Source: Microstegium vimineum (taxonomy: Eukaryota; Streptophyta; Magnoliopsida; Poales; Poaceae). From it: a stretch of 64,000 nt of DNA. Within the stretch, counting starts at the first letter, position 1. Each line of letters begins with the position of its first letter. The notes under the pieces were generated by a model. It had not been told where the DNA came from and did not search any database. It saw nothing but the letters and a program-made list of their open reading frames with translations. Shown here in pieces: positions 1 through 13,600 of the stretch. The position numbers and the translations under genes were made by a program. Where the stretch lies: positions 32,824,455-32,888,454 of the forward strand of contig CM039131.1 of assembly GCA_022036555.1 (NCBI GenBank), written 5' to 3'.

Positions 1-1030
1 TGGTACTGGTAGTATCCCGAGGCCTGATTGTGAAGCTACCTGCTCTACTACTCATCAGCTGGCTGCTGGCACTTCTCCCCCTTGGCGACTGAACGAAGGA
101 ACCTGTATGGTGCTGGGGCAGTTTCACGGCTTCCCCACCCCATGCGTGGAATCCCGCCGAAAAAAACGCCAGCCAGCCGGCCGGCCGGGTCGTTCCGGCG
201 GGATCAACAGCCTCACGCGCACGTCCAATTTCCGGCCCCAATCCCGCCGCGGCCGCGGGCGGTGCTCCAACGTGCGCGTCCGCGTCCTACTCCTCCAAAA
301 TCACAGATCCTAGTTCGGTTGCGGACCTGGACGCGCGGACAAGTGGACATCAGTGCTGGGCCACCTGTACGGGGAGCGACGCGACGATCGGGCGACGGCC
401 GGGGCGGGTCGCGTGGGCCTGCTCCACCTGCACTGCACTGTGCACCTAGGGGTTATTCCGCGGGGACCCTGTGTCAGGGAGGAGGGTCGAGTCCAGGCCC
501 CGCTCTGGCGTCCAGGCAGGCACTCTTTTTGTTTTTTGGCTGAGAGGTGTGAAAGAAACCGTGAGAGCCAGCTAGGCGGCTTCTTGCCTTCTTCTACTAC
601 TACTAATAGTACTAGTTTCCATTCCAGTGCGAAAGTTAACAAAAAAGACTGCTACAATGACTTTAATTTGTCGCCGTAGGGAAAATATCCGATGCTTTGT
701 CTAGCTATTAGCGGTAGTAGAGCAAGTATAATAGACGGTTGCAAGATGGCTAAATACTGATGTGGATGAAAGAAGAGAGAAGAGAGAGGAGAGGTGGACT
801 GTAAGCTTACAACCAACTCAGACACAATAATCAAGGAAGTTTGTGAGAGAGACAGGTGGGTCATATATCTATAATAAAGAGCAAACCATTATATGGGTGG
901 ACTGGGAGAAGGTTACAAGGAATCCTTACAACCAAGGGTTGTTGCTTGCTCGTATAGTACTATGCTACAGTAGACAGTACATCGATTTATGCTGCGATGA
1001 TGAAGAATTGTAGTGGTACTCCTAATAATA
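1..1030. other. Gene-free flank, no supported feature
   Basis: GC-rich to about 650, then AT-rich. Several overlapping open frames exist on both strands between 82 and 864, but they are proline/arginine-rich, mutually overlapping and show no recognisable domain, so I support no gene here. The first 90 bases could be the tail of a gene that starts left of the window, but nothing identifies it. Confidence 0.4.
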
Positions 1031-1531
1031 CTCCATCCATTCTAAATTATAAGACACATTCAAGAATCTTGAAAAGTCAATACATCTTAAATTTGACTAG
1101 AGAAAATTATAAAAAAATATGATTAAATAAGCTGGCATAATAAATGTTACTTTCCTAAAAAAAATAATTAATAAATAATATAATAATACTTAGTTGACAT
1201 CATAAATATTACTTTCTCTATCCTAAATTATGAGACGTTTAACTTTTTTGACCCCAAAATTAACCACTCATCTTATTGAAAAAATATGTAAACATAATCA
1301 AATTTAAGTCATTTTTGAATAACTCTTATTAATAAAGCAAGTAACAACAAAAAAGTGATATTTTATACAATTTGTTTTATAAGAAAAGTGGTCCAATTTT
1401 ATATAAAAAAAATCAAATGACTTATAATTTAAGATGAATTAAGTATTATATTATTTTATAAGTTTAGATAAATTTAAAATAATTTAACTCTCTAATATTT
1501 TTGAAATATCTAATTTAGGACGTACAGGGAG
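1031..1531. mobile_element. Stowaway-like MITE (possibly composite)
   Basis: The block begins with CTCCATCCATTCTAAATTAT and ends with GGACGTACAGGGAG, the classic inverted CTCC...GGAG ends of grass Stowaway/Tc1-mariner MITEs. It is flanked by TA on both sides (1029-1030 and 1532-1533). The interior is AT-rich and non-coding. A second internal start-like motif near 1211 (TTTCTCTATCCTAAATTATG) suggests one MITE nested in, or fused to, another. It lies upstream of the GDPDL gene, within possible promoter distance. Confidence 0.6.
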
Positions 1532-1796
1532 TAATAACGAGCAAACAGTGTCCCTAGTGACATCAATGGAGGCTGGAGGCAGCTGTCTCATTATTTGACC
1601 GCCACAACGAGTACCCACCACCACCAGGCACCAGGCGTCCAGGCCGGCCACCTTCCCCTTCCCCTGCTGCATGTTCACTGCCTGCCTCTCTCCTCTCCCC
1701 TCTACTGTAGCTCCTCTCTTCCAAGTTCCAACGCAGCTCACCACTACTTCCCCTCATCGTCCCCCCCCTCCAGTTCATCCTCTCCGTCTGCAGGGC

Positions 1797-1803
1797 TTAA
1801 ATA
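1797..1803 (+). promoter_or_regulatory. Candidate TATA box of the GDPDL gene
   Basis: TTAAATA stands about 160 bases before the ATG, just downstream of a strongly CT-rich tract (1640-1790) of the kind common in plant 5' leaders. Spacing fits a TATA box with a short 5' UTR. Assigned by position and composition only. Confidence 0.3.
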
Positions 1804-1958
1804 CAACAAAGCCATTGCGCGATTTCTCCGTCAGGGCCATCACGCATCACCACTGCCTTCTGTTCTTGGCCTTGGGGGGAGGGTGGCATTGTCGGTCCAG
1901 AGCGCTGCTTCCGGAGCTGGGTGCTTGCGCTGAGCTATCTGCCCTGCCGGAGGCGGCG

Positions 1959-4900
1959 ATGAGGAGCGGCCGTGCCTGCTCCGTTCTCGCGTCGCTCCTG
2001 CTGCTGTGGCTGGGCGTCGTCGCCGCGCAGAAGGCCTCGTCTTGGAAGACATTGAGCGGTAAATCTAAATCCTTCGTGCTCCTCTTCTTTCCTCCTTCCA
2101 GGATTGGAACTTTAGTACCCCCGGCAGCCCAATTTTTTCTCGGCATGCCCTCCGCCCCTCCCTCTCCCTTCTTATGAGCACAACTGTTTCGCTTACTGTA
2201 TGGCACACGATAGCACCATTCGTTTCTCGTCCATTCTAGCATTGCCGGAATTCCAACACTCAGCTGCGGAATTAGGATTTTTGGTCAGGGGATTGTTTGG
2301 GCCGAGTCGGCCGACCAAGATGTTTTCCCCCCTTCTTTCTGGTCGATTTTAGCCTTTTCAGCTGATGTTCATGTTGTTATTACTACTTGGGTTCGGATGA
2401 AGGATCGGCACATGACTCTTCTACTATAGTATTTCAGTAGTCTGTACACCTTTGTACGTTTATTAATATTATATTAATTGTTTCGGCGAAACATAAAGGG
2501 TGGTGATCTCCTTGAGGATTGATCCTACCTGCATGCATTCCCATTCTGCATAAAAATTTCTGCTTCTTGGATGAATTCTAGATCAGATTTAGGATCCATC
2601 CATTCCAGGCATCCTCTAGGCTAACAAATATTCCCGACACATTTTTTTTTCAGGCAAGGCTCCAGCAATCGTAGCCAAGGGTGGATTTTCCGGGCTATTC
2701 CCTGATTCAAGCGAAGATGCTTATAAATTTGCGCTAATCGCCAGCTCGCCGGATACAATACTGTACTGCGATGTGCGGCTGACCAAGGATGAGGTTGGCC
2801 TTTGCCTGCCGGACATCAAGATGGATAACTGCACAAACATTCCAGAAGTCTATGCGCAGGGGAAGAAGCGCTACCTCGTCAATGGTGTGCCTACCTCGGG
2901 ATGGTTCTCGGTGGACTACAATGACACTGATCTTGGACAAGTGACTCGTAAGTGATATCATATCATATTGTTCTAAGTTTTTTTTTTCCATTGAAGATGC
3001 AGGAGAGTTTCACTTCATTCATTAAGAAGAGAGAGAGAAAAAAAAAGTAGAAAGGAGGGATCATGAACCTCTCCTGGTTGGTTGGTTTGTCTTACTCATG
3101 GCATTGTATATGTTGAGCAGTCCAGCGGTCGATCGCTTCTCGGACGCCCAAATTTGATTCAAATTTCTATCCGCTACTTGCTGTTGAAGATGTGCAGTCC
3201 AAATTCAAACCTCATGGATTTTGGCTCAATGTTCAGGTACAGATAAGAATCTCATTCCATACAGTAGATTATCTCAGGCTCTTTTCTGCCGTCACCGTAA
3301 CCTCATCTTACTGCCATTGCAGCATGACAGTTTCTACAGCCAGTTTAATCTAAGCATGAGGAATTATATCATTTCTGTATCTAAGCGTGTTGTTGTCAAT
3401 TATATCTCATCACCTGAAGTGAGCTTCCTCACCAGCTTACTTGGAAGAGTTAGCAACAAAACAAAGCTTGTGTTCCGCTTTCTTGATGAGAGCACTCTTG
3501 AGCCATCTATGAACCAGACATACGGTTCCATGTTGAAAAATCTTACATTTGTCAAGACATTTGCATCTGGGATACTTGTCCCAAAGAGTTATATTTGGCC
3601 TACTTCACCAGACAATTATCTGCAGCCATATACTTCAGTCGTCGATGATGCTCATAAAGCAGGGTTGGAAATTTATGCTGCTGATTTTGCAAATGATTTT
3701 CTGTTCAGTTACAACCACAGCTACGATCCCTTAGCAGAATATCTCTCATTCATTGATAATGATGTCTTCTCAGTTGATGGTGTATTGACTGATTTCCCTG
3801 TCACAGCAGCAGAGGCAATTGGTGAGACCTTCTACCTACATTTTTTTTTTGTGTGGGGGGGTGGGGTCAGCCAAACACATCTGCTCCTCCTAGTGCATTT
3901 TTTTCTTTCTAGGAGGCAAGACACCAGAGGAGGACCTTCTGTTGGTATATTAGTATAAAAAACTGAAAGGAATCATATGCGTACAAGATAAAGGGAAGAG
4001 CATAAATGCTCTGAGTCATTTAGTTTGTGTTAGACTGCAAAATCATAAATGATAGAATGCTGCTTTTACCTAATAGGCTTCATAGCTTGCACATCATGGT
4101 TTTTGTTAAAACTTAAGACAGGTGCAGGGAAGCTGTAGAATTTATAAACTGTATGTTTCACATAAAAAATATGTGCTGTACATCATTCCAGTTTTCAAAA
4201 GCTGCAGCCTCCAAACAGGGTGTGCTTTTTAACTTTTGGTTCCAAAGTATCTTTTATGTGCCTTTTTGTTTACTCCCTGATCAACCTGTTCATACAATTT
4301 GTCTGATAGATTCGAATGGATTGTAGCTTCTCATCCTTGTTTTATATTTATATGTGCAGGATGTTTTACCAATTTAAACAAAAGCAACACTGATCATGGT
4401 ATTATCTAGCACTTTTGTTCATATTATTTCATGGTTTATATTTATTTGTTGCTGACCGCCCTTTTCACATTTTTACTGCAGGAAAGCCTCTAATTATTTC
4501 CCACAATGGTGCTAGTGGGGATTACCCTGGGTGCACTGATCTAGCTTATCAAAAAGCAGTTGATGATGGTGCAGATGTCATTGATTGTCCTGTTCAAGTG
4601 ACCAAAGACGGAATACCAATATGCATGACTTCTATTGACCTAATGAGCGGTACTACTGTTGCAAGATCACAATTCAGCTCTCAGACTGCCACGATAAAGG
4701 ATATTCAGATTGTACCAGGGGTTTTTACTTTCAACCTCACCTGGGATGACATTGTAAAGAACCTGAAACGTAAGTTAAATTGAAATGTTTTATGATATTA
4801 GCATGAACTGCAAAATATATTTGGAGTGCTAGGCAAATGTGAATGAATTGATCTTAATTTTCCTATTTATTGGCTCTTGTTGAATGTAACTATATCTTGT

Positions 4901-6216
4901 TAAGCAGCCTGACAACTTTGCGGTCCTTCTATCGCTTCACTACCAAATTACCATTGATCGTTTACTAAGAGACTAATTCATTTCCATTGTTACAGCCGAA
5001 ATATCCACCCCATGGCCCTCCTTCACATTGGACCGAAATCCGAGATATAGGAATGCAGGAAAGTTCATGAGGCTATCAGACTTTTTGGACTTTACAAAAG
5101 ATAAAGATTTGTCTGGAATCCTGATCAGTGTAGAGGTGAGAAGCTGAGAATTTAATTTAATTTGTTTCATTGCTTTGCTATGGTGATGTTCGCTGCCCCT
5201 TTTGTTCCATTCTGCCATTAGTTTGAATTTCATGCTTTGAACATTTTCTCCACATTTTAGTATTGAAGCATACAAATCAAACCTGTAAAATTCAAATTCT
5301 TAGTAGTTCCAGCAATGCCTTCACACTTGAATTAACTTTGATATTCATATTTTGCAGCATGCTGCCTTCATGGCAGGGGAACTTGGGTTTGACATGTTTG
5401 ATAAAGTTATCAAAGCCATTGACGATGCTGGTTACCATGACCAAACTGCCCAGAAAGTTATGATTCAGTCAACCGACAGTTCAGTACTAGAGAAGTTCAA
5501 GGAGCAAACAAAGTACGACCTTGTGTACATGATCAAGAAAGAAGTCGGGGACGCTGCACCTTCCTCGCTTGCGGACATTAAAAAGTTTGCTAGTGCCGTT
5601 TCCGTTGATACCAACTCTGTCTTCCCTGAAACACACTACTTCACAGTGTATGAAACCAATCTTGTAAAGACACTGAAGACGGCTGGCTTCTCGGTCTACG
5701 TGTATACTCTTATGAACGAGTTTCCGTCACAGCCATACGACTTCTTCTCAGATGCAACAGCTCAGATCAATAACTATGTCAAGGGTGCTCTAGTGGATGG
5801 GCTAATCACAGATTTCCCTGCTACAGCTCGAAGATACAAGGGTAAGTTTATGTTCCCTTTTTGTGTATCCTGCATCGTTGACAGTACCAGCAGCTGTCTG
5901 TACTCACATGATGAATTTTGATTTTGCAGTGAACAATTGCATGAACATGGGGAACAACACACCGAATTTCATGTTACCAGCTCGTCCCGGTGATCTCATG
6001 ACACTTATCAGCCAGAGTGAGCAGCCACCAGCATTGGCTCCCATTCCGCCCTTGACTGAGTCCGACGTGGCACAGCCGGCTCTGCCTCCTGCCAGATCAA
6101 ACAGCAGTACAGCTCCGACGCAATCACCCGCGAGTAGGACGCATGCCTGTGCTGCTGCTCACATCCCAGTCCTTGTCACACTGGCAATGGTTTTTGCTTG
6201 GCATTCCCTGGCCTGA
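1959..6216 (+). CDS. GDPDL: GPI-anchored glycerophosphodiester phosphodiesterase-like protein (SHV3/GDPDL family)
   Basis: Eight coding exons, all with GT-AG junctions: 1959-2058, 2654-2947, 3121-3236, 3323-3821, 4482-4769, 4996-5135, 5358-5841, 5930-6216. Total 2208 nt, 735 aa, the usual family length of about 750. Residues 1-23 form a signal peptide (LASLLLLWLGVVAAQ). Two tandem GDPD-like domains follow: about 35-330 (starts PAIVAKGGFSGLFPDSS) and about 337-640 (IISHNGASGDYP, then DGADVIDCPVQVTKDG). A Ser/Pro/Thr-rich linker leads to a hydrophobic C-terminus (VLVTLAMVFAWHSLA) without charged tail, as in a GPI signal. Family knowledge: Arabidopsis SHV3 and relatives act at the plasma membrane/wall and affect cellulose and pectin organisation and root-hair growth; true phosphodiesterase activity is uncertain because the N-terminal domain lacks canonical catalytic residues. 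The frame is intact throughout, so I infer a functional gene. Confidence 0.93.
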
Positions 6217-7943
6217 GCTTGCAATGCAGGCCACCCTTGTGTCGCTCGAGCTGGAGCGCCGATCTACTAATCAGTAGTTCATTTGTTTAGTGAGTTTGCA
6301 TCTAGGGGCTTGCGAGGAATGCATATGACACTTCTGTGTGAGTTGTCCCTACTGACGTTTCGGTACATATATGTGGGATGGGTAATATATTGTCCATTCC
6401 CTCTTAGTTCTTCTCAGGGCTATTGATCATGTCCTCACAAAGAAAAGGCTGTTGATCAAGTGTAAGCAGCTCTCAGATTGAGCCGTGACTGTTCTGTTCT
6501 GGAAGGCTGAGAAATATGGAAGGTGCGACGACAGTCCCCGAATTATGATGGCGTGGCACATGAGATGGACTTGTGCGATCTCTTATTAATCTCAATTAGG
6601 TGTGTTCTTTCATGTGCACGGTACCGCAGCCGTATGCATGCGGCAGTGTCGATGAGTTCTTCTGTTGCTCCAGGTTACCATGCCGCTCATCCACCTCGTT
6701 TACCCAGGCTACTTTGGCTTCCTGCAGCTGAGTTAGGTATATGCCTCGTTGTAATCGTGCTTGTCATGCCACAAACCTAACATAAACTGAATGCCGGTTC
6801 TGGATACTGAATGGCCAATGCAAAGGAGGCCAATGCATGATTGTCCATGGTAACCAGGCCTACAACAACAAGTCAACAATGCTACCAGGACGTCGATCAG
6901 CAACTATTCACGACCCATCTAATCTGGTAAAGATGCGCGTGTGATGCTGATCGCGGAAAACGACCTGCAAATCTGGTTCTGATCTCATCACCAGCACTCT
7001 GTTCATGATAAGCACAATGATGGACAGCCACATGCAGGAGATGTTCGGTTTGCGCCTGGTCCTTTTGAGGGTAAAATCTTATCCTCTCTCTCTTTTTTTT
7101 ACATGTGTGATCTCCGTCGTCTTCTTTTCCTCCAAAAGGTCAGCAACTTGGCCATTAGCCTGCCAGTGCCATGAGCCATGGCCCCCCTGGCCCCTTGTAG
7201 TCCCTTGGAGGCGCCGGTGAAAGGATGGCCAGAGGCCACTTGCTGTTTGCAGTCGTTCCTCTGAGGCTCTGACTTGATAGCTTGATCTGCAGCTGTCTCG
7301 CGGTAGGGCGCCGTTGCTCTGTTGTTGGTAGTAGGATGATCTGAGTATCTGACTGTCGCGCGAAATCTAGCGTGAAGATCCATGTGCTAGCTGCTGGCTG
7401 CTGCTAAGTTCCGAACAGAGCATGAAGCAGAAAAGGGGACAGCAGGGACCAAATTCTCCAGCAGAAGAACATGTCAGCTGCTCCTTTCCGCTTCATGCTC
7501 TGCTCCCTTTCTGCTTCATGAAACTACTTTTTATCAGCAAAAAGTCAGTTTGCGCCATCCGCCGACGCCCATGTCTGCCTCCGCTCTGCCGGTGCCGGCA
7601 TCCTCGCCGCAGGTGCGGACGGCGCCACACGGCATACGCCATCGACAGAGGCGCCCTGGACACGGTGGTGAGCTCTTAGTTACATTCATGAGAGCTACTA
7701 ACGAGTAACGAAACACACATGAAAGGTAAGGCATGGTGGGAGAGGGACGAGCGAGCACTCGCACGCTAAAGCATCCATCCAATCCAACCACGAAACAACT
7801 AATCAGTAATCATGCACGGAGCACAATAAAACTTGATGGCCACGACGTACAGTGTGTACAACATTATCGGAGCATATACTGGTTGCAAAATACGGTTAAC
7901 CATCAAGGCAAAACGAGCAAGCGAGAGCGCGCGCGCGCGCGCG
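6217..7943. other. GDPDL 3' UTR and gene-free spacer
   Basis: The first few hundred bases are probably the GDPDL 3' UTR. The rest holds only short overlapping open frames without domains (for example 6523-6780 and 7099-7383). A (GC)n run at 7929-7942 abuts the stop codon of the small minus-strand gene. No transposon ends recognised. Confidence 0.4.
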
Positions 7944-8279
7944 TCACGCGTAGATGACGTAGCGCAGGCTCTCGCGCGCCATGAGGTGGCCGACCTCGTC
8001 GGCCGCGCGCGCCGGGCGCCACCCGCTGGCCGCCGCCCACGCCTCCTCCGCGCCGCGTCCGCGCTCGCCGTCCAGGCGGACGGCGCCCCGCGCCATCGCC
8101 AGGACCGCCCTAGCCAGCTTGGCGCCGGGCGTCGCCGCGGGCGCGGGGGCGCCGACACCTCCGCGCGCCGCCACGTCGCCAGCGTCCGCCGCTTCGCCGA
8201 GCGCGCTCTCGTCCACCACCCGCGCGGTCGTCCGCCGCCTCGGCCGACGCCGCACCAGCGACAGCACGCCGCCCCACAT
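7944..8279 (-). CDS. Small intronless protein, 111 aa, unknown function
   Basis: Single frame on the minus strand from ATG at 8279 to TGA at 7944. The frame stays open upstream to 8333 but only with a GTG, so the ATG giving MWGGVLSLVRRR is preferred. The sequence is very GC-rich. Visible parts: a basic N-terminal patch (residues 8-18), an Ala/Gly/Pro-rich linker, a hydrophobic helix-like stretch (KLARAVLAMARGAVRLDG), a Trp-containing segment (EEAWAAASGWRP) and a C-terminal MARESLRYVIYA. The ordered C-terminal half, unlike the linker, looks conserved and resembles a family of small plant proteins ending in RESxRYxIYA that I recall but cannot name. No signal peptide or membrane span. A GC-rich chance frame is the alternative. 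Confidence 0.55.
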   Translation of the reverse strand: MWGGVLSLVRRRPRRRTTARVVDESALGEAADAGDVAARGGVGAPAPAATPGAKLARAVLAMARGAVRLDGERGRGAEEAWAAASGWRPARAADEVGHLMARESLRYVIYA

Positions 8280-8709
8280 AGTGTCCAGCCGTCCAGTGTA
8301 CAAGAGAACTAGCTGCCGAAGAAGAGAAGCCACGCGCCCTCTAGGCTCCAGCTCAAACGTACTCTTCTCTTGTCATCTTGTGAGTCAGCAGCAGCAGAGC
8401 AGCTAGCTTCAATTCTTGCAGAGCCGGATCGAAGCGAATGTCTCGTTTATATACATACACGATTGGTCTAGCTTCTAAGCTAATGCATTGCAACACCACA
8501 CGCGACAAGGTTAAAGGGACATGGACAAAGGCTATCGAAAGGCACCGGGCCTGGTGGTGGTGGTGGACTGGTGGGGAGGGACAAGCACTCGCGAAAGCTG
8601 AAAAGGTTAGTGGAGGGCTGACTGGCCAACACAGCCGAAAACAACTGCACGGGCGCACGGCTGGTTATCTCATCAGTCATCTCCCAGCCCCTGATATGCT
8701 CGCTGGTCA

Positions 8710-8987
8710 GAGCATCTCCAAGAGATTAGTCAAATTGTTTTCTAAATATAAATTTGGTTATTATGAAAGAAAAAGATGTCTCCAACAGACTCTGTAAATG
8801 ACTATCTAAATTTAGAAGGTCTTCATTCCACCTTATTCGCTCTCTATCTTTGGATAGTCTACCTCACTAGTCATCTAGACTCTTCATTTTACAGAGTCTG
8901 TTGGAGTAATCTAATATTATCTATTTCAGAGAGTAACTAAATCATTAAATTTGGTTAGTATGTTTACCTAGTTTCTTGGAGATGCTC
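8710..8987. mobile_element. Tourist/PIF-Harbinger-like MITE
   Basis: Terminal inverted repeats GAGCATCTCCAAGAGA (left) and TTTCTTGGAGATGCTC (right) bound a 278-bp AT-rich non-coding segment. It is flanked by 3-bp direct repeats TCA at 8707-8709 and 8988-8990. Inner portions are also partly inverted (GTCTCCAACAGACTCTGTAAA against TTTACAGAGTCTGTTGGAG). It sits upstream of the small minus-strand gene. Confidence 0.8.
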
Positions 8988-8990
8988 TCA

Positions 8991-10613
8991 GGCCTGAGCG
9001 TGAACGACGGGTTTTTTTTCTTCAGGCTGTGATCGTTTTGCCCTGCATGTTGTCACAGTGCTACTGCACCGCGCAAGTCGGCAAGTTGTTCACCATGGCT
9101 GCCTGCCTGCCAGTTGCAACTTGAGGTAGAAGCTACGAGTAGGCCGGCTCCAAGAAAGGCCGCTGTCTTTTGCATACTGTCACGGCGAGCGTAGCAACGA
9201 AACCAGCGCATGGCTGCCACTCCGGTATTGGATGGATGTGATCTGCTGGTTCTCCTCGGACAGACGAGGATTTTGGTTGCGGGTTCACGGGCCGCATGAT
9301 CGTGCGCTTTTGGAAACTGGATTCTGAACTTGTGGACGCACGCAGGTGGATTGCTCTTGCCACCAGGTAGCTAGCTGGGGAGCACTCGATGGCAACAAAA
9401 GCAGCATGTGTCTCATCTCTCGTGCATGCGCCATGAATGAATTTAGGACAATGTTTGAATACATCACAATACTGGGAAAAAAATTGACTATTTTTTTAGG
9501 CATGAATTTAGGACAATGTTTGAATACATCATAATACTGGGCAAACAAAAAAAACTGGCTATTTTTAGGCCTAATTGTTAGTTAGCCTGTTTTTAACTCT
9601 GGTCCATCCGAACAGTGGGCGAATACATTGGCTATTTTTTTAGCCAAACTTAGCCAACGCCTAATTGTTAGTAAGTCGATTTTTAACCCTAGACCATCCA
9701 AATGATTTATCATAGCTTTGACTACTCCCTGTTCGTTTGACTTATCAGTCTCACAAGAAAACAACCAAAAACAGTCACAGTCAGCTTATCATTCACCAAA
9801 ACGATCGAACGTACAAGGCGTATGCTGTCAATAGCCTACAAAACTACTACCCATCCGAGTTTCTAACTCCCAACATGCTCTCTCCCCACGTGTCATGGCT
9901 TAGAACTGGGTGCCTGATCATATTACTTTGGAACATCATCAATCTTGCATACAATCTAGTTCATGCTGGCCATATTCGAAAATTTGCTAATGGACCATAT
10001 TCCAGTGTTTTAAGGCCATCCAACACTCAGGTGTCAAATGCTTTTAAAGCACTTGAGGACTATTTTTTCGCGGTGTGGTTTCTTTTGGTCTTGTCGGGCC
10101 GGACGGGCTGGATCGTGGGAAACAATTGTGCGTCCTTGATGAATTATCCCCGGCCAGCCCGCTAAACTAAGCAAAACCCATCTCCGGAACCGCCGGCCTG
10201 GCTTGACAAATCTCGTTTGCCACAGCCCAAGGCACTGCCAGTTACCAAACCGAGGGAGCCCGCCGCCCCGGATGCCGCCGTACCCCGTACGCGCCTGCGC
10301 CGCATCATTTCGTCCAGGATCAGGCCCAAAATCGCACGAGAGAAGCAAAGCAACCTCCCCTCTCTCTGTCTAGTCTCTCCACACGCGCACGGCCGACCCA
10401 CCGCACAAGGGACCGTCCCCGCGACGGTCCAGACCCCCAGTCTCCAGACCCCGACGCCGCTCGCGTTCGGGTGCCGCCCTTCCCCGCCGTATCCGCCCAC
10501 ACCCTCCCTACCCGCCGCTTCCGCCCCGTACGCGACCGTACGACGCGGCCGCGTTCGCCGCCTCAAACTGTGGGGGCTGTTGCTGGGGGCGGCGGCGGCG
10601 CTAGGGTTCCCCC
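8991..10613. repeat. Gene-free spacer with local direct duplications; 5' region of the RRM gene
   Basis: A ~66-bp unit beginning ATGAATTTAGGACAATGTTT occurs twice in tandem (about 9433-9499 and 9502-9570). A second unit beginning CTAATTGTTAGT also occurs twice (about 9570 and 9660). A remnant with the common grass MITE start CTCCCTGTTCGTTTGACTTA lies at 9725. From about 10180 the sequence becomes GC-rich, consistent with promoter and 5' UTR of the gene at 10614. No gene recognised. Confidence 0.5.
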
Positions 10614-13600
10614 ATGGACGGCGGCGAGGATCTGACGTTCAAGGCCAACTTCACTGGCGAGGGGGTGACGATGCTGCAGGACCGCGTCAAGGAGAAGCTC
10701 AGGGAGCTCATGGGCGAGTACTCCGACGACACCCTTGCCGTGAGCGCTCCCCCTTTCCCTCTCCCAGTCCCATGTCGCGCCGAGGTATCCGATCCGTTGC
10801 TAAAACCCTAGCGTCGCACATGCCATCTGCGGAATGCGGTTCCGTAGCGGGCCCGCGCGCCGCGCCTCTCTCTGGATTTTGTGGAATCTCGTTTCGAATC
10901 GGATATTGGGTATTGCTTTCCTTTAGGTCGTAGGCTGTAGGCATGCTATGGGGTTTAGCATGGTTCATATGCTCTGGAGATTGGGGGCACACGAGATTGG
11001 ATTGTGTAGTGGGGATAGCTGCTATTTGTCTGCCTATGCAATCAGCTACGTGTTGTTTTTGAAGGAAGTGTGTTTGGATTGTTGTGCACCTTTTAGCACA
11101 TATGGTGTGTCTGGAGTGGAGGTTAAAGTACTTGGTTGCTTTCTTTCAGTTTTTCAGTATTGTGATGGACAGTTTATATTGTTGGTATTACCATATTAGG
11201 CTTGTTCTTTTCTCGCTCTGGCAAATCCATAGCCCATTATTATTGATTATCTATCTATATCTTGTTGTTGCTCAGGAGTATGTTGTGGTGTTGCTAAGAA
11301 ATGGGAGGCGCAAGGATGAGGCTGCCAAGGAGCTACAGGTTTTTTTAGGCGATGACAATGATGCATTTGTATCCTGGTTATCTTCGTTCGCCTTAACCTT
11401 TCCTGTTTCATTTTCTTTTCATGTACCATGCATTTCCTCTGACAACACCATGAATTATGTACAATCTTGCAGGTTATGGGATCATCTGTCCTCAAATTTG
11501 CACCTATATGTTCAGCCTAAATCTACCTCTTCTAAAGATGATGCTAGAAGCACTCACAGTGCTGCCAGAGGATTGCCTGTTCACAGCGTGACAAGCAGCA
11601 TACAAGTGAATCATGAACCTGAAGCTGAAACCCAGAAGACAGTGATAACTCATCAAAAAAGAGATTGGGGTAATCAAAAAAGAGATTGGGCAACAATTGG
11701 TCAAGGTCAATCTGAAGCAGTTCCTCTTAGAAGTGTTGTAGCCAATGTTTCTCATGCAGAGGAAAAAGATTTTCATGAATCACATGCAGATGAAAGGGCT
11801 TTTCAGAAATCACATTCCGTAAGACGAACCCGCTCTCCTGACATGCATAACCACAGAAAGAGGAGCAGAGACGCAGATGTGCGGTCTACCAAGGTTTCTA
11901 ATCCACTTTAGTTCATGCTTGTTATTTTGCATATCTGAGCAACATTCACAGTATCTCCTGTTTCTTCTTTTTGTATATGTGTTTGTTAATTTTCTTTCAT
12001 AACAGATGGTCTCATATGAAAGCATATGAATATGCCTAGCTTTATGTCTCTTACTCTCTTATATTCTTCAAAATATACTAAATTCTTATAGTGTAATAGA
12101 TTTCTTTTTCTGTGTCAATATTACTGCCTACATATGGAACATAGTGCATTTCCCTGTTTACACCACATGTAGTCCATTTGGGTTTTATAACTAGAACATA
12201 ATGTTTTATCTCTGGTGAAGCCATAAATAAAACCTTGGGGGTAACTTAGGTCATTGCATTCTGTTAAGTGGCAGTAGCATTATCTGTATTTTCTCTTTCT
12301 GTGTGTCTGCCCCAATATAATTTGAATGTTCCACTGCTTTGCTTTTCATGATTGTTAGTATAAGTATATTCTAAAGAAATTGTAGTTTGTCCCAATAATG
12401 GAAATCCTATAACCTGATTATAACATACACACCAGATTGTGCAAATTGAAAGGAAAGGGTGAAAGCTGATCGCATTGTTTTAAGAAAGGCAGTACATGGT
12501 CAGGTTTCAAAGTTCAAGCTACAAGTTTTAGGTCCTGCTAGCAAGAAAATAGCAGCTACCATTACTGATATGCAACCTCTGTTCCTTTTTATAGTATGTT
12601 CTTTCTCTAGTCACAAATAAGTGATGTTTTGGGTTGTCTTAAGTCAGCCGTTTCAATCTTTGGTTGTGTTCTACTTTTTATGGGTTGAGTTTGGATAGCT
12701 AAAAATGTAAGTAGATGTGTCTTGAAATGTAGTTTCGTAATATTACTCTTTTATTCTGTTTTATGATTATCTTATGATAACATGTACTAGTGAAAGTTTG
12801 GTTTTGAAGATCGTGTGAACGTCCAAAAATTACTTATGTGTGTCTGGAAGGAGTATTTTGGAACCCTCTTTAATCTATGCAAGTATTTGCTTAACATCCT
12901 CTACATTTAAATCTAGATTGATGTCAAAACTGACTGTTACCACAGATGGTAATTCTGCCATTCTGGTCAAGTAGAAATTGATTCCATGTCGATATGCAGT
13001 AATGTTGGGGGTTAGTGTTCATTAGAGGTGAGGATAATCTGTGAATCAAATATTTAAATATTCGAGAAATCTACAAAAGAGTGATTGACTATAGTGCTTG
13101 GCCAACTTCAAGAAAAATATGGTTCAATGGTTGTGTCCTTTATCTTCTTTATTTATTTCTCACTCTGTTTTAAATTACATGATGTTTAGGACAAGCTACT
13201 TACTTTTTTTATGAACTAATTAGTTTGTCCTTGACTACATATATTTTAAAAGCTTTGCAAGTTCTCTCAATGGAAGTAACTTCCTTTTCTGCCCAGCCTT
13301 ATACCTTTGTTGTTTGTGACAATATTTTAATGTTTTTCGAAATATGGTTGTGTGCTTTATCTTGTTTATTATTATACCATTACTGATGTGATCTATGGAC
13401 TGCTGTAAGATCTCTCAATGGAAGTAAGTTCCTTATTTCCCCTGCCCTTTCCTTATTTTGTTTATAATACTTTTTACACTTTTACAGAAGACATCTCAAT
13501 CTCATCCAGTTGCTGGTGCACCACGTCGGCTTCTTCAGTTTGCTGTTCGTGATGCTGTCAGAACTGTGCAGCCAGTTATTTCTAGTTCAGAACCAGCCTC

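Noticed and set aside
9737..10165. A 142-codon plus-strand frame
   Set aside because: No recognisable domain; begins inside a MITE-like remnant and no splice or promoter context supports it.
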